Source: Achromobacter pulmonis | GTDB lineage: Bacteria > Pseudomonadota > Gammaproteobacteria > Burkholderiales > Burkholderiaceae_B | Reading direction: 5' to 3' | Assembly: GCF_002885955.2 (NCBI RefSeq) | Contig: NZ_POQS01000005.1 | Location: forward strand, 414,154 to 471,605 | DNA: 57,452 bases | In this document: one piece after another, positions 28,950 to 38,785 of the stretch | How the letters are laid out: every line of letters starts with the position of its first letter | Numbering within the stretch: the first letter of the stretch is position 1 | Translations under genes and position numbers: made by a program | Notes under the pieces: generated by a model | Databases searched by the model: none | The model's input: the letters and a program-made list of their open reading frames with translations, nothing else | What the model was told of the DNA's origin: nothing

Positions 28950-29031
28950 GTCGGAACCTCTCCTGAGTGAGTACAGGAGGCCCGGGGCCCGCGCGGCGCT
29001 GCCGGTTTCATGCGCGGGCCCATGGGTCGCC

Positions 29032-30225
29032 TTACTTGCGCTTTTCGATCGGCACGAACTTCTGATCTTCCGGACCCACGTAGTTGGCGGTGGGGCGGAT
29101 GATCTTGTTGTCGATGCGCTGTTCGATGATGTGGGCCGACCAGCCCGCGGTGCGCGCGATGACGAACAGCGGGGTGAACATGGCGGTGGGCACGCCCATC
29201 ATGTGGTAGCTGACGGCCGAGAACCAGTCCAGGTTGGGGAACATCTTCTTGATGTCCCACATCACGGTTTCCAGGCGCTCGGCGATGTCGAACATCTTGG
29301 TGCTGCCGGCCTTCTTGGACAGCTTCTTGGCCACGTCCTTGATGACCTTGTTGCGCGGGTCGGACACGGTGTAGACCGGGTGGCCGAAGCCGATCACGAC
29401 TTCCTTGGCCTCGACGCGGCGGCGGATGTCGGCCTCGGCCTCGTCCGGGGTCTCGTAGCGCTTCTGCACTTCGAAGGCGACTTCGTTGGCGCCGCCGTGC
29501 TTGGGACCGCGCAGCGCGCCGATGGCGCCGGTGATGGCCGAGTACATGTCCGAGCCGGTGCCGGCGATGACGCGCGAGGTGAACGTGGACGCGTTGAACT
29601 CATGCTCGGCGTACAGGTTCAGCGAGATGTGCATGGCCTTGACCCAGTCCTCGCTGGGCTTCTCGCCGTGCAGCAGGTGCAGGAAGTGGCCGCCGATGCT
29701 GTCGTCGTCGGTCTGCACGTCGATGATGCGGCCGTTGTGGCTGTAGTGGTACCAGTACAGCAGCGCCGAGCCCAGGTTGGCCATCAGGCGGTCGGCGATG
29801 TCGCGCGCGCCGGGGATGTTGTGGTCGTCCTTCTCGGGCAGCACGCAGCCCAGCACCGACACGGCGGTGCGCATCACGTCCATGGGGTGGCTGGCGGCGG
29901 GCAGGGCTTCCAGCGCGGCTTGCAGCTGGGCGGGCAGGCCGCGCAGGCTGCGCAGCTTTTCCTTGTAGGCCTTCAGTTCGGCCTTGTTGGGCAGCTTGCC
30001 GTGCACGAGCAGGTGGGCGACTTCCTCGAACTCGCTGGCGTCGGCCAGGTCCAGGATGTCATAGCCACGGTAGTGCAGGTCGTTGCCGCTTCGGCCGACC
30101 GTACACAGCGCGGTGTTGCCGGCGACCACGCCGGACAGCGCCACCGACTTCTTGGGTTTGAAGCCGGCCTTTTCTTCCGGCTTGGCGTCGGTCTTCGCTT
30201 CCTGCTTCTTGGGAGCCATGCTCAT
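29032..30225 (-). CDS. prpC: 2-methylcitrate synthase
   Basis: This 397-residue citrate-synthase-family enzyme joins propionyl-CoA to oxaloacetate. The active-site regions are [24 protein letters not shown] (contains the first His region), [13 protein letters not shown] and [14 protein letters not shown]. The N-terminus has a 30-residue Lys/Glu/Pro-rich extension. I chose the ATG at 30225 (MSMAPKK) because AAAGGAG lies 7 bases upstream. The upstream in-frame ATG at 30276 would add 17 residues that include this ribosome-binding site. Confidence 0.93.
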   Translation of the reverse strand: MSMAPKKQEAKTDAKPEEKAGFKPKKSVALSGVVAGNTALCTVGRSGNDLHYRGYDILDLADASEFEEVAHLLVHGKLPNKAELKAYKEKLRSLRGLPAQLQAALEALPAASHPMDVMRTAVSVLGCVLPEKDDHNIPGARDIADRLMANLGSALLYWYHYSHNGRIIDVQTDDDSIGGHFLHLLHGEKPSEDWVKAMHISLNLYAEHEFNASTFTSRVIAGTGSDMYSAITGAIGALRGPKHGGANEVAFEVQKRYETPDEAEADIRRRVEAKEVVIGFGHPVYTVSDPRNKVIKDVAKKLSKKAGSTKMFDIAERLETVMWDIKKMFPNLDWFSAVSYHMMGVPTAMFTPLFVIARTAGWSAHIIEQRIDNKIIRPTANYVGPEDQKFVPIEKRK

Positions 30226-30309
30226 GTCTCTACTCCTTTCCTTTCGCGGGGGTCGATGCAATGGGTGGGTTTGCATGGCGCCGGGCCGTGGCCGCGGCGC
30301 CGGTTATCG

Positions 30310-31200
30310 TCAGGCCTTGCCCTTCTGGAACAGCGCGTCCAGTTTCGATTCGAATTCGTGGTAGCCGATGCGGTCGTACAGTTCCTCGCGCGTCTGCATC
30401 AGGTCGACCACGTTCTTCTGGTGGCCGTCGCGGCGGATGGCGGTGTAGACGGCTTCGGCGGCCTTGTTCATGGCGCGGAAGGCCGACAGCGGGTAGAGCA
30501 CCATGCCCACGCCCACGCTCTTGAGCTCTTCAACCGAGAACAGCGGGGTCTTGCCGAATTCGGTGATGTTGGCCAGCACCGGCACCTTGACGGCCTTGAC
30601 GAAGCGGTCGTAGGTGGGCAGGTCGTAGGCGGCCTCGGCGAAGATGGCGTCGGCGCCGGCTTCCACGCAGGCCAGCGCGCGCTCGATCGCGGCGTCCACG
30701 CCGTGCGAGGCGATCGCGTCGGTGCGGGCGATGAGGTAGAAGTCGCTGTCGGTGCGGGCGTCGGCCGCGGCCTTGACGCGGTCGGCCATTTCCTCGGTCG
30801 AGACGATTTCCTTGCCCGGACGGTGGCCGCAGCGCTTGGCGCCGACCTGGTCCTCGATGTGGCAGGCGGCGGCGCCGAACTTGATCAGGCTCTTGACGGT
30901 GCGGGCGATGTTGAACGCCGACGGGCCGAAGCCGGTGTCGATGTCCACCAGCAGCGGCACGTCGCAGACGTCGGTGATGCGGCGCACGTCGGTCAGCACG
31001 TCGTCCATCGTGTTGATGCCCAGGTCGGGCAGGCCCAGCGAGCCGGCCGCCACGCCGCCGCCCGACAGGTAGATGGCACGGTAGCCGGCGCGCTTGGCCA
31101 GCAGCGCGTGGTTGGCGTTGATGGCGCCGATGATCTGCAGCGGGCTTTCTTCGGCGAGCGCGCGGCGGAAGAGGGCGCCGGCGGATTCGGGTTTGGACAT
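30310..31200 (-). CDS. prpB: 2-methylisocitrate lyase
   Basis: This 296-residue isocitrate-lyase-family enzyme splits 2-methylisocitrate into pyruvate and succinate. The catalytic motif reads [11 protein letters not shown] (the family KKCGH loop with a conservative Lys-to-Arg change). Other features are [19 protein letters not shown] near residue 46, DIDTGFG near 90 and CHIEDQVG near 118. GGAG precedes the ATG at 31200. It lies 193 bases downstream of mdh and 84 bases before prpC on the same strand. Confidence 0.95.
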   Translation of the reverse strand: MSKPESAGALFRRALAEESPLQIIGAINANHALLAKRAGYRAIYLSGGGVAAGSLGLPDLGINTMDDVLTDVRRITDVCDVPLLVDIDTGFGPSAFNIARTVKSLIKFGAAACHIEDQVGAKRCGHRPGKEIVSTEEMADRVKAAADARTDSDFYLIARTDAIASHGVDAAIERALACVEAGADAIFAEAAYDLPTYDRFVKAVKVPVLANITEFGKTPLFSVEELKSVGVGMVLYPLSAFRAMNKAAEAVYTAIRRDGHQKNVVDLMQTREELYDRIGYHEFESKLDALFQKGKA

Positions 31201-31351
31201 GGGTGGTCTCCGTATGTATGTGAGGCCCGGGTGTTCTTGGAAGCCCCGGATGGCACGATAGGGAAGCGGGCTGCGGGCCCGGAACATAAAGCTGTCCCCT
31301 TCGCGCGGGCAAAGGGACAGGTTTATGCCGCGCGTGCGCGGGCAGCTAGGA

Positions 31352-31375
31352 ATTGGGCCCGAAAACGGGCCCAAT
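31352..31375 (-). terminator. Hairpin downstream of mdh
   Basis: Perfect 10-base arms ATTGGGCCCG and CGGGCCCAAT with a 4-base loop lie 18 bases after the mdh stop. Read on the minus strand the U-run is poor (TCCTAG), so it may reduce rather than stop transcription into prpB. A second hairpin with arms CTGTCCC and GGGACAG lies at 31292-31320. Confidence 0.5.
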
Positions 31376-31393
31376 CCTTTCATCCTGCGCTGC

Positions 31394-32383
31394 TTACTTC
31401 AGCAGGTCCTTGACGCCGTCGCGCTCTTCGAGGAGCTCTTTCAGCGTGAAGTCCAGGCGCTCGCGCGAGAAGGCGTCGATTTCCAGGCCTTCGACGCGCT
31501 TGTATTCGCCGTTTTCGGTCGTGACCGGCACGCCGTAGATGATGCCTTCGGGGATGCCGTAGGAGCCGTCCGACGGGATGCCCATCGTGACCCACTTGCC
31601 GTTGCTGCCCAGGACCCAGTCACGGACGTGGTCGATGGCGGCGTTGGCGGCCGAGGCGGCCGAGGACAGGCCGCGGGCTTCGATGATGGCGGCGCCGCGC
31701 TTGCCCACGGTGGGGATGAACGTGTCGCGGTTCCAGGCGTCGTCGTTGATCAGCTTGGCCAGCGATTCGCCGCCGACGGTGGCGAAGCGGTAGTCGGGGT
31801 ACATGGTGGGCGAGTGGTTGCCCCACACGACCAGTTTCTCGATGTCGGCCACGGCCTTGCCGGACTTGGCGGCCAGTTGCGACAGGGCGCGGTTGTGGTC
31901 CAGGCGCAGCATGGCGGTGAAGTTCTTGGCGGGCAGGTCCGGCGCCGACTTCATGGCGATGTAGGCGTTGGTGTTGGCGGGGTTGCCCACGACCAGCACC
32001 TTGACATTGCGGCTGGCCACGTCGTTCAGGGCCTTGCCCTGCGCCGTGAAGATCTGGGCGTTGACCGACAGCAGGTCCTTGCGCTCCATGCCGGGGCCGC
32101 GCGGGCGGGCGCCGACCAGCAGGGCCACGTCGGCGTCCTTGAAGGCGGTGCGCGGGTCGCTGTGGGCGGTGACTTCCTGCAGCAGCGGGAAGGCGCAGTC
32201 ATCCAGTTCCATGATGACGCCCTTCAGGGCCTTTTGCGCCTTCTCGTCGGGGATTTCCAGCAGTTGCAGGATGACGGGTTGATCTTTACCCAGCATTTCG
32301 CCCGAGGCGATGCGGAATAGCAGTGCGTAACCGATTTGGCCGGCGGCGCCGGTGACGGCGACACGCAAGGCAGGCTTGGACAT
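31394..32383 (-). CDS. mdh: Malate dehydrogenase
   Basis: This 329-residue NAD-linked TCA enzyme oxidises malate to oxaloacetate. The Rossmann loop [19 protein letters not shown] is at residues 7-25, the substrate-binding arginines lie in [16 protein letters not shown], and the catalytic histidine is in [12 protein letters not shown] near residue 188. It belongs to the 330-residue LDH-like group usual in betaproteobacteria. GGAGAA precedes the start at 32383. It is the first gene of the prp series and has a clear promoter upstream, facing away from the GntR regulator. Confidence 0.96.
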   Translation of the reverse strand: MSKPALRVAVTGAAGQIGYALLFRIASGEMLGKDQPVILQLLEIPDEKAQKALKGVIMELDDCAFPLLQEVTAHSDPRTAFKDADVALLVGARPRGPGMERKDLLSVNAQIFTAQGKALNDVASRNVKVLVVGNPANTNAYIAMKSAPDLPAKNFTAMLRLDHNRALSQLAAKSGKAVADIEKLVVWGNHSPTMYPDYRFATVGGESLAKLINDDAWNRDTFIPTVGKRGAAIIEARGLSSAASAANAAIDHVRDWVLGSNGKWVTMGIPSDGSYGIPEGIIYGVPVTTENGEYKRVEGLEIDAFSRERLDFTLKELLEERDGVKDLLK

Positions 32384-32496
32384 GGACGTTCTCCGTAATG
32401 GTTTGGCGAGAAAAAAATCTCACCAATCAGTGTAATCGCTGGGCCGTTGAAACCGGCGCGCGCGCAGCGCGCGACCTGGCGCCCGGATAGCGCTGA

Positions 32497-32525
32497 ATCC
32501 TAGATTGATTTTACGTATGCGTCAA
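32497..32525 (-). promoter_or_regulatory. Sigma-70 promoter for mdh
   Basis: Read on the minus strand, TTGACG (32520-32525) and TAGGAT (32497-32502) are exactly 17 bases apart. The predicted start of transcription is near 32490, giving a leader of about 107 bases to mdh. Confidence 0.7.
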
Positions 32526-32536
32526 TTGCTCTTCTA

Positions 32537-32556
32537 TCTTATATAAGACATAAGAC
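32537..32556. promoter_or_regulatory. Candidate operator: TCTTATATAAGA palindrome plus ATAAGAC direct repeat
   Basis: The perfect 12-base palindrome TCTTATATAAGA occupies 32537-32548. Its right half is part of a perfect tandem direct repeat, ATAAGAC-ATAAGAC (32543-32556). The element sits between the facing mdh and GntR-gene promoters, about 12 bases from the mdh -35 box, so one bound protein could act on both. The adjacent GntR-type regulator is the obvious candidate. That is an inference from position. Confidence 0.6.
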
Positions 32557-32558
32557 GT

Positions 32559-32588
32559 TGGACAGCGCCAGCCGCGATATGCCACAAT
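32559..32588 (+). promoter_or_regulatory. Possible promoter for the GntR regulator gene
   Basis: TGGACA (32559-32564) and CACAAT (32583-32588) are separated by 18 bases. The -10 is weak. If correct, the leader before the ATG at 32731 is about 135 bases. Confidence 0.4.
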
Positions 32589-32730
32589 AGAGCGTTTATT
32601 CGAATGCGCCGCAGCCTCGACGGGCCACGCGCCTGTATCGAGCCGGCACGCTGCACCGACAGCGCGCGGCGGCAGCGCATTGCGGATGGGTTCGCGTCCC
32701 TTGCGCCGCCTTCCCATTCTCCGGATAAAC

Positions 32731-33531
32731 ATGACACAACCAAAAAGATCCATGGCAGAGTCCCGGCCCGAAACCTCCCTACGCAATCGCGCCGCCCGTC
32801 CGGCGGGCGAGGGGGCCGCTTTCAGTCCGCTGTACCGCCAGATCAAGGACCTGCTGGTCCAGAGCCTCGAACGCGGCGAATGGAAGCCGGGCGAGCTCAT
32901 CCCCAGCGAGATCGACCTCGCCGCCCGTTTCCAGGTGAGCCAGGGCACGGTGCGCAAGGCGGTCGACGAACTGGCCGCCGAGCACATGCTGCTGCGCCGC
33001 CAGGGCAAGGGCACCTTCGTCGCCACCCACCACGAAGCGCGCGTGCGCTACCGCTTCCTGCGCCTGGCCCCCGACGACGAGACCGAGGCCGGCCGCGCCG
33101 AAAGCCGCATCCTCGAATGCCGCCGCCTGCGGGCGCCGGCCGAGATCGCGCGCGCCCTGGACCTGCGCGCCGGCGAAACCGTCGTGATGATCCGCCGCCT
33201 GTTGTCCCTGGGGCATGCGCCCACCGTGGTCGACGACATCTGGCTGCCGGGTTCCATTTTCCGCGGACTGACCCTGGAACTGCTGACCGCCAACAAGGCG
33301 CCGCTCTATGGTCTGTTCGAATCCGAATTCGGCGTGAGCATGGTGCGCGCGGACGAGAAGCTGCGCGCGGTCGTCGCGCCGGCCGAGGTCTGTGCGCTGC
33401 TTAATGTCCCCGCCGGGACGCCGTTGTTGCAGGTGGATCGGGTGTCCTACACCTACGGTGACCGCCCCATGGAAATACGTCGGGGCTTGTACTTGACCGA
33501 TCGATACCATTACCGCAATAGTTTGAATTGA
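32731..33531 (+). CDS. GntR family transcriptional regulator (HutC/UTRA type)
   Basis: This 266-residue regulator has a winged-helix domain (about residues 30-100: PLYRQIKDLLVQSLERGEW, then IPSEIDLAARFQVSQGTVRKAV, shown as IPSEIDLAARF and SQGTVRKAV) and a UTRA effector domain at the C-terminus that binds small metabolites. It lies between the divergent mdh-prp genes and the sdh-gltA genes, which suggests control of one or both sets in response to a central-carbon compound. The ATG at 32731 is my choice. ATGs at 32680 and 32752 are alternatives, and none has a strong ribosome-binding site. Confidence 0.85.
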   Translation: MTQPKRSMAESRPETSLRNRAARPAGEGAAFSPLYRQIKDLLVQSLERGEWKPGELIPSEIDLAARFQVSQGTVRKAVDELAAEHMLLRRQGKGTFVATHHEARVRYRFLRLAPDDETEAGRAESRILECRRLRAPAEIARALDLRAGETVVMIRRLLSLGHAPTVVDDIWLPGSIFRGLTLELLTANKAPLYGLFESEFGVSMVRADEKLRAVVAPAEVCALLNVPAGTPLLQVDRVSYTYGDRPMEIRRGLYLTDRYHYRNSLN

Positions 33532-33675
33532 TGAGCTTTTTGACTACGATTTGATACCAACCCTGTCTCTGGGCGAAAATACCGTGATTTCCCGCCAGGG
33601 TCCCCGCAAGGGGCTCGAAATGGGCACGGCGTTCTTGCCGTAACGATTCCCTAGTTCCGAAACACCGAGGCCGTC

Positions 33676-34089
33676 ATGTCCGACACCGCTGCCAAGCCAC
33701 GTCCGCAGTTTCGCAATATTGGCATTGCGCAACTCGCCAGCTATCGCCTGCCCCTGGCCGGCAAACTGTCCATCCTGCACCGCGTCAGCGGCGCGCTGCT
33801 GTTCCTCTGTCTTCCCTTGGTCATCCTGCCGCTGTTCGCGGCCAGCGTGGCCGCGCCGCAGACGTTCGCCGCCGTGGCCGTGTACGCCGGCAACCCGATA
33901 GTCAAGCTCGTGTTCCTGGTCCTCGTCTGGGGTTATCTGCACCACTTCTGCGCCGGTATCCGCTACCTGCTGCTGGACCTGCATCTCGGCATCGACAAGC
34001 TGTCGGCCAAGAAGAGCGCCGGCGTGGTTTTCGGGGTGAGCCTCGCGCTGACCCTCGTGTTCGCCCTCAAACTGTTCGGAGTGCTGTAA
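33676..34089 (+). CDS. sdhC: Succinate dehydrogenase cytochrome b556 subunit
   Basis: This 137-residue membrane anchor of complex II has three helices. The quinone-site region ILHRVSGALLFL is near residues 34-45, and the heme-ligand helix has LHHFCAGIRYLLLDLH near 90-105. The last base of its TAA stop is the first base of the sdhD ATG, so the two are translationally coupled. Upstream, TTGATA (33551) with GAAAAT 18 bases later is a possible promoter. The order sdhCDAB is the standard operon. Confidence 0.95.
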   Translation: MSDTAAKPRPQFRNIGIAQLASYRLPLAGKLSILHRVSGALLFLCLPLVILPLFAASVAAPQTFAAVAVYAGNPIVKLVFLVLVWGYLHHFCAGIRYLLLDLHLGIDKLSAKKSAGVVFGVSLALTLVFALKLFGVL

Positions 34090-34472
34090 TGGCCGACGTC
34101 AAAAACTACGGACCCAAGCGTCTGGTCGTGGGCGCCCATTACGGCGTCATGGATTTCATCATTCAGCGCGTCACCGCGGTCATCATGGCCGTGTACACGC
34201 TGGTGCTGCTCATCGGCATCCTGATGATGCCGGCCTTCACGTACGAACACTGGACCGCGCTGTTCAATTTCTACGTGGGCGTTCTTCCGGTCGGCCAGAT
34301 CCTGGCCACCCTGGCATTCGTTGCGCTGGCCTGGCACGCCTGGATTGGCGTGCGCGACATCTGGATGGACTACGTCAAGTCGGCGGGCCTGCGCCTGCTG
34401 CTGCAAGTGCTGACGATCCTCTGGCTGGTCGGTTCGGTCGTTTACTTTGCGCAAATCCTCTGGAGCATTTAA
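34089..34472 (+). CDS. sdhD: Succinate dehydrogenase membrane anchor subunit
   Basis: This 127-residue second anchor of complex II has three helices. FIIQRVTAVIMAVYTLVLL holds the ubiquinone-site region, and the AWHAWIGVRDIWMDYVK segment supplies the second heme-ligand histidine (about residue 82). It overlaps sdhC by one base and is followed 3 bases later by sdhA. Confidence 0.95.
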   Translation: MADVKNYGPKRLVVGAHYGVMDFIIQRVTAVIMAVYTLVLLIGILMMPAFTYEHWTALFNFYVGVLPVGQILATLAFVALAWHAWIGVRDIWMDYVKSAGLRLLLQVLTILWLVGSVVYFAQILWSI

Positions 34473-34475
34473 GCC

Positions 34476-36254
34476 GTGGTCTCTGTCCTGAAATCCCTGC
34501 CGCGCCGCCAGTTTGATGTGGTGGTCGTCGGTGCCGGTGGAGCCGGCATGCGTTGTTCGCTGCAACTGTCCCAAGCGGGCCTGTCCGTTGCGGTGCTGTC
34601 CAAAGTGTTCCCCACGCGTTCGCACACGGTTGCCGCCCAGGGCGGCGTGAGCGCCTCGCTGGGCAACATGAGCGAAGACAACTGGTACTGGCACATGTAC
34701 GACACCGTCAAGGGGTCGGACTGGCTGGGCGACCAGGATGCCATCGAATTCATGTGCCGCGAAGCCCCGAACGCCGTGTACGAGCTCGAGCACTTCGGCA
34801 TGCCCTTCGACCGCAACCCCGACGGCACGATCTACCAGCGCCCGTTCGGCGGCCACACCGCCAACTTCGGCGAGAAGCCGGTCCAGCGCGCCTGTGCCGC
34901 GGCCGACCGCACCGGCCACGCGCTGCTGCACACCCTCTACCAGCGCAACGTCGCCGCGCGCACCCAGTTCTTCGTCGAATGGATGGCGCTGGACCTGCTG
35001 CGCAACGAGGCCGGCGACGTCGTGGGCGTGACCGCCCTCGAAATGGAAACGGGCGAAATCTACATCCTGGAAGCCAAGACCACGGTGCTGGCCACCGGCG
35101 GCGCCGGCCGCATCTGGGCCGCTTCCACCAACGCCTTCATCAATACCGGTGACGGCCTGGGCATGGCCGCCCGCGCGGGCATCCCGCTGCAGGACATGGA
35201 ATTCTGGCAATTCCACCCGACCGGCGTGGCCGGCGCCGGCGTGCTGATCACCGAAGGCGTGCGCGGCGAAGGCGGCATCCTGCTGAACAAGGATGGCGAG
35301 CGCTTCATGGAGCGCTATGCGCCCACGCTGAAGGACCTGGCCCCGCGCGACTTCGTCTCGCGCTCGATGGACCAGGAAATCAAGGAAGGCCGCGGCTGCG
35401 GTCCGGACGGCAGCTACGTGGTCCTGAAGCTCGACCACCTGGGCGCCGACGTGATCAACAAGCGCCTGCCCTCGATCCGCGAAATCGCCATCAAGTTCGG
35501 CAACGTCGACCCGATCAAGGAACCGATCCCCGTCGTCCCGACCATCCACTACCAGATGGGCGGCATCCCGGCCAACTACCACGGCCAGGTGCTGACGCGC
35601 GAAAACGGCGAGAACAAGATCGTCAACGGCCTGTACGCCATCGGCGAATGCGCCGCGGTGTCGGTGCACGGCGCCAACCGCCTGGGCACCAACTCGCTGC
35701 TCGACCTGATCGTGTTCGGCCGCGCCACCGGCAACCACATCGTGAATTCGCACCCCGAGCGCCAGCACTCGCACCAGCCGGTGCCGCAGCAGGCCGTCGA
35801 GTTCTCGCTGGACCGCGTCAACCGCCTCGAATCGCGCACCTCGGGCGAGAAGCCCCAGGACATCGGCAACGCCATCCGCTTCTCGATGCAGCGCCACTGC
35901 GGCGTGTTCCGCACGCTGGATCTGCTCAACGAAGGCGTCGAGCAGATCGAAGACCTGGCCAAGCAGGCCCAGGACATCTACTTCAAGGACAAGTCCAAGG
36001 TGTTCAACACCGCGCGCGTCGAAGCGCTGGAGATCGCCAACATGACCGAAGTGGCCCGCGCCACGATCAAGTCGGCGGCCAACCGCACCGAAAGCCGCGG
36101 CGCCCACGCGCTGGATGACCACCCCAACCGCGACGACGAGAACTGGCTCAAGCACACGCTGTGGTACTCCGAAGGCAGCCGCCTGGAGTACAAGCCCGTG
36201 CAGATGAAGCCGCTGACGGTCGAGTCCTTCCCGCCCAAGGCACGTACCTTCTAA
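34476..36254 (+). CDS. sdhA: Succinate dehydrogenase flavoprotein subunit
   Basis: This 592-residue catalytic subunit oxidises succinate to fumarate. The dinucleotide-binding loop VVGAGGAGMRCSLQL is near residue 16, the histidine that holds covalent FAD is in RSHTVAAQGG near residue 50, and the active-site loop ITEGVRGEGGILLN is near 255-270. The C-terminal helical domain ends in FPPKARTF, the usual family end. The start is a GTG at 34476 that places the first strand (QFDVVVVGAG) at the expected distance. GGAG is about 10 bases upstream. Confidence 0.97.
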   Translation: MVSVLKSLPRRQFDVVVVGAGGAGMRCSLQLSQAGLSVAVLSKVFPTRSHTVAAQGGVSASLGNMSEDNWYWHMYDTVKGSDWLGDQDAIEFMCREAPNAVYELEHFGMPFDRNPDGTIYQRPFGGHTANFGEKPVQRACAAADRTGHALLHTLYQRNVAARTQFFVEWMALDLLRNEAGDVVGVTALEMETGEIYILEAKTTVLATGGAGRIWAASTNAFINTGDGLGMAARAGIPLQDMEFWQFHPTGVAGAGVLITEGVRGEGGILLNKDGERFMERYAPTLKDLAPRDFVSRSMDQEIKEGRGCGPDGSYVVLKLDHLGADVINKRLPSIREIAIKFGNVDPIKEPIPVVPTIHYQMGGIPANYHGQVLTRENGENKIVNGLYAIGECAAVSVHGANRLGTNSLLDLIVFGRATGNHIVNSHPERQHSHQPVPQQAVEFSLDRVNRLESRTSGEKPQDIGNAIRFSMQRHCGVFRTLDLLNEGVEQIEDLAKQAQDIYFKDKSKVFNTARVEALEIANMTEVARATIKSAANRTESRGAHALDDHPNRDDENWLKHTLWYSEGSRLEYKPVQMKPLTVESFPPKARTF

Positions 36255-36272
36255 GTCCGGATAGAGCCTATT

Positions 36273-36989
36273 ATGAGCACCAAGAGAATCGTCAAGTTCG
36301 AAATCTACCGCTACGATCCGGACAAGGACGAGCGCCCTTACATGCAGAAGCTGGAAGTCGAACTCCAGCCCACCGACAAGATGCTGCTCGATGCGCTGGT
36401 GCGCATCAAGAACGACGTGGATGACAGCCTGGCCCTGCGCCGCTCGTGCCGTGAAGGCGTGTGCGGTTCGGACGCCATGAACATCAACGGCAAGAACGGC
36501 CTGGCCTGCATCACCAACCTGCGCGAACTGAAGGAACCCATCGTCCTGCGTCCGCTGCCGGGCCTGCCCGTGATCCGCGACCTGATCGTGGACATGACGC
36601 ACTTCTTCAACCAGTACCACTCGATCCGCCCGTACCTCATCAACGACACGCCGCCGCCCGAAAAAGAGCGCCTGCAGTCGCCCGAGGCCCGCGAAGAGCT
36701 CGACGGCCTGTACGAGTGCATCCTGTGCGCGTGCTGTTCCACTTCCTGCCCGTCGTTCTGGTGGAATCCGGACAAGTTCGTCGGCCCGGCCGGCCTGCTG
36801 CAAGCCTACCGCTTCATCGCCGACAGCCGCGACGAAGCCACCGGCTCGCGCCTGGACAACCTGGACGATCCGTACCGCCTGTTCCGCTGCCACACCATCA
36901 TGAACTGTGTCGACGTCTGCCCCAAGGGCCTGAACCCGACCAAGGCGATCGGCAAGATCAAGGAACTGCTGGTCCGTCGCACGGTCTAG
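36273..36989 (+). CDS. sdhB: Succinate dehydrogenase iron-sulfur subunit
   Basis: This 238-residue subunit carries electrons from SdhA to the membrane anchors. Three clusters are visible: the 2Fe-2S ligands in [13 protein letters not shown], the 4Fe-4S ligands in [12 protein letters not shown] and the 3Fe-4S ligands in [17 protein letters not shown]. It begins 18 bases after sdhA. A 102-base structured spacer separates it from sdhE. Confidence 0.97.
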   Translation: MSTKRIVKFEIYRYDPDKDERPYMQKLEVELQPTDKMLLDALVRIKNDVDDSLALRRSCREGVCGSDAMNINGKNGLACITNLRELKEPIVLRPLPGLPVIRDLIVDMTHFFNQYHSIRPYLINDTPPPEKERLQSPEAREELDGLYECILCACCSTSCPSFWWNPDKFVGPAGLLQAYRFIADSRDEATGSRLDNLDDPYRLFRCHTIMNCVDVCPKGLNPTKAIGKIKELLVRRTV

Positions 36990-37088
36990 TGTTTACGGTC
37001 TGTATGTAATGCCGGGCCATGTCCCCTGTAAAACGGGGACGGCCAGCCTGCCTGACGGGCCCGGCGCAGGACTTTTTATTAAGGTGTA
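36990..37088 (+). other. Structured spacer between sdhB and sdhE
   Basis: The spacer holds an inner hairpin (GTCCCC and GGGGAC, at about 37020-37042) inside an outer pairing of GCCGGGC and GCCCGGC, then TTTTTATT just before the sdhE start. It could lower transcription into sdhE and gltA or set a processing point. The sequence alone cannot tell these apart. Confidence 0.4.
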
Positions 37089-37091
37089 ATG

Positions 37092-37352
37092 ATGAGCAGG
37101 CTTACTGAACTACAGCGGGCGCGTCTGCGTTGGCGGGCACGCCGTGGTCTGCTCGAAAACGACTTGATCATCACCCGGTATCTCGATGCCCACGAGGCCG
37201 AGCTGACCGATGATGACGTAGCCGCATTGACGCAGTTGTTCGAGCTGGGAGACAACGATCTGCTCGACCTGCTGCTGGCCCGCAAAGAGCTGGAAGGCGA
37301 GCTGGACACGCCCAGGCTGCGGAGCATTATTGGCCAGATGCGCGCGCTCTGA
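37092..37352 (+). CDS. sdhE: Succinate dehydrogenase flavinylation factor SdhE
   Basis: This 86-residue small helical protein helps attach FAD to SdhA. The diagnostic RGxxE motif reads RRGLLENDLII, and the family continues with LELFELGDNDLLDLLLARKE-like sequence, here FELGDNDLLDLL. AAGGTG suits the ATG at 37092 better than the ATG directly before it at 37089. It lies between sdhB and gltA, the usual context. Confidence 0.95.
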   Translation: MSRLTELQRARLRWRARRGLLENDLIITRYLDAHEAELTDDDVAALTQLFELGDNDLLDLLLARKELEGELDTPRLRSIIGQMRAL

Positions 37353-37372
37353 TTAATTGAGAGGAAAAAAGC

Positions 37373-38683
37373 ATGAACCTGTCTGACAAAAAAGCCACGC
37401 TATCCTTTTCGGATGGCAGCGCCCCCATCGAGTTCCCTGTGTACAAGGGCACGGTCGGTCCGGATGTGATCGACATCCGCAAGCTTTACGGCCAGACGGG
37501 CATGTTCACGTTTGACCCGGGCTTCATGTCCACCGCCGCCTGCGAATCGGGCATCACGTACATCGACGGCGACAAGGGCGAACTGCTGTACCGCGGCTAC
37601 CCCATCGAACAGCTGGCCGTGAACTGCGACTTCATGGACATCTGCTACCTGATCCTGAACGGCGAACTGCCCAACAAGGACCAGAAGGCCGATTTCGACT
37701 CGCAGGTGACCCATCACACGATGGTCAACGAGCAGCTGCATTTCTTCCTGCGCGGCTTCCGCCGCGACGCGCATCCGATGGCCGTCCTGACGGGCCTGGT
37801 CGGCGCGCTGTCGGCGTTCTACCACGACTCCACCGACATCACGAACCCGCAGCACCGCCACATCTCGGCCATCCGCCTGATCGCCAAGATGCCGACGCTG
37901 GTCGCGATGGCCTACAAGTACTCGCAAGGCCAGCCCTTCATCTACCCGCAGAACGACCTGTCCTACACGGGCAACTTCCTGCGCATGATGTTCGCCACCC
38001 CGTGCGAAGAATACAAGGTCAATGAAGTCGTCGAGCGCGCGCTGGACCGCATCTTCATCCTGCACGCCGACCACGAACAGAACGCCTCCACCTCGACCGT
38101 GCGCCTGTGCGGTTCGTCGGGCACCAACCCGTTCGCCGCCATCTCGGCCGGCGTGGCCTGCCTGTGGGGTCCGGCCCACGGCGGCGCCAACGAAGCCTGC
38201 CTGCAGATGCTGGAAGACCTGCAAGCCAACGGCGGCATCGCCAAGGTCGGCGAGTTCATGGAGAAGGTCAAGGACAAGAACTCGGGCGTGCGCCTGATGG
38301 GCTTTGGCCACCGCGTCTACAAGAACTACGACCCGCGCGCCAAGCTGATGCAGGAAACCTGCAAGGAAGTGCTCTCGGCCCTGGGCCTGGAAAACGACCC
38401 GCTGTTCAAGCTGGCCATGGAACTGGAACGCATCGCCCTGGAAGATCCGTACTTCGTGCAGCGCAAGCTGTACCCGAACGTCGACTTCTACTCGGGCATC
38501 GTGCAGCGCGCCATCGGCATCCCGACCTCGCTGTTCACGGCCATCTTCGCGCTGGCCCGCACGGTGGGCTGGATCGCCCAGTGGAACGAAATGCTGTCCG
38601 ATCCCGACTACAAGATCGGCCGTCCGCGCCAGCTGTTCACCGGTTCGGTCACGCGCGACGTGCCCCCGATGGACAAGCGTTGA
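37373..38683 (+). CDS. gltA: Citrate synthase
   Basis: This 436-residue type II (NADH-sensitive, hexameric group) citrate synthase starts the TCA cycle. The N-terminal strand domain ([18 protein letters not shown]) is that of Gram-negative type II enzymes. Active-site regions are [30 protein letters not shown] and [26 protein letters not shown] precedes the ATG. It starts 20 bases after sdhE and ends at a perfect terminator, so it closes the sdh transcript. Confidence 0.98.
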   Translation: MNLSDKKATLSFSDGSAPIEFPVYKGTVGPDVIDIRKLYGQTGMFTFDPGFMSTAACESGITYIDGDKGELLYRGYPIEQLAVNCDFMDICYLILNGELPNKDQKADFDSQVTHHTMVNEQLHFFLRGFRRDAHPMAVLTGLVGALSAFYHDSTDITNPQHRHISAIRLIAKMPTLVAMAYKYSQGQPFIYPQNDLSYTGNFLRMMFATPCEEYKVNEVVERALDRIFILHADHEQNASTSTVRLCGSSGTNPFAAISAGVACLWGPAHGGANEACLQMLEDLQANGGIAKVGEFMEKVKDKNSGVRLMGFGHRVYKNYDPRAKLMQETCKEVLSALGLENDPLFKLAMELERIALEDPYFVQRKLYPNVDFYSGIVQRAIGIPTSLFTAIFALARTVGWIAQWNEMLSDPDYKIGRPRQLFTGSVTRDVPPMDKR

Positions 38684-38706
38684 TACGCTTTCCGGCTTGA
38701 ACAATA

Positions 38707-38728
38707 AACCGCCTTCGGGCGGTTTTTT
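38707..38728 (+). terminator. Rho-independent terminator after gltA
   Basis: A 7-base stem, AACCGCC and GGCGGTT, closes a TTCG tetraloop and runs into a string of T residues (38723-38728), 23 bases after the gltA stop. This is a textbook intrinsic terminator. Confidence 0.92.
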
Positions 38729-38785
38729 GTTGCCGGGCCGGCCCGCGCGGCGGGCAGGCGCCCGTAGGCGTATATCATCCTGCCC

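Larger units (their letters stand above)
32384..32730. other. 347-base divergent control region between mdh and the GntR gene
   Basis: It contains the mdh promoter, the TCTTATATAAGA palindrome and a weaker promoter for the GntR gene, all described separately. The remaining 130 bases before the GntR start are GC-rich and show no further signal that I can support. No gene fits here. Confidence 0.7.

Noticed and set aside
28894..31413. Long plus-strand open frame of 839 residues opposite prpC and prpB
   Set aside because: It lies fully antisense to two well-recognised genes. Its Val/Gly/Asp/Arg-rich composition is typical of antisense frames in GC-rich DNA.
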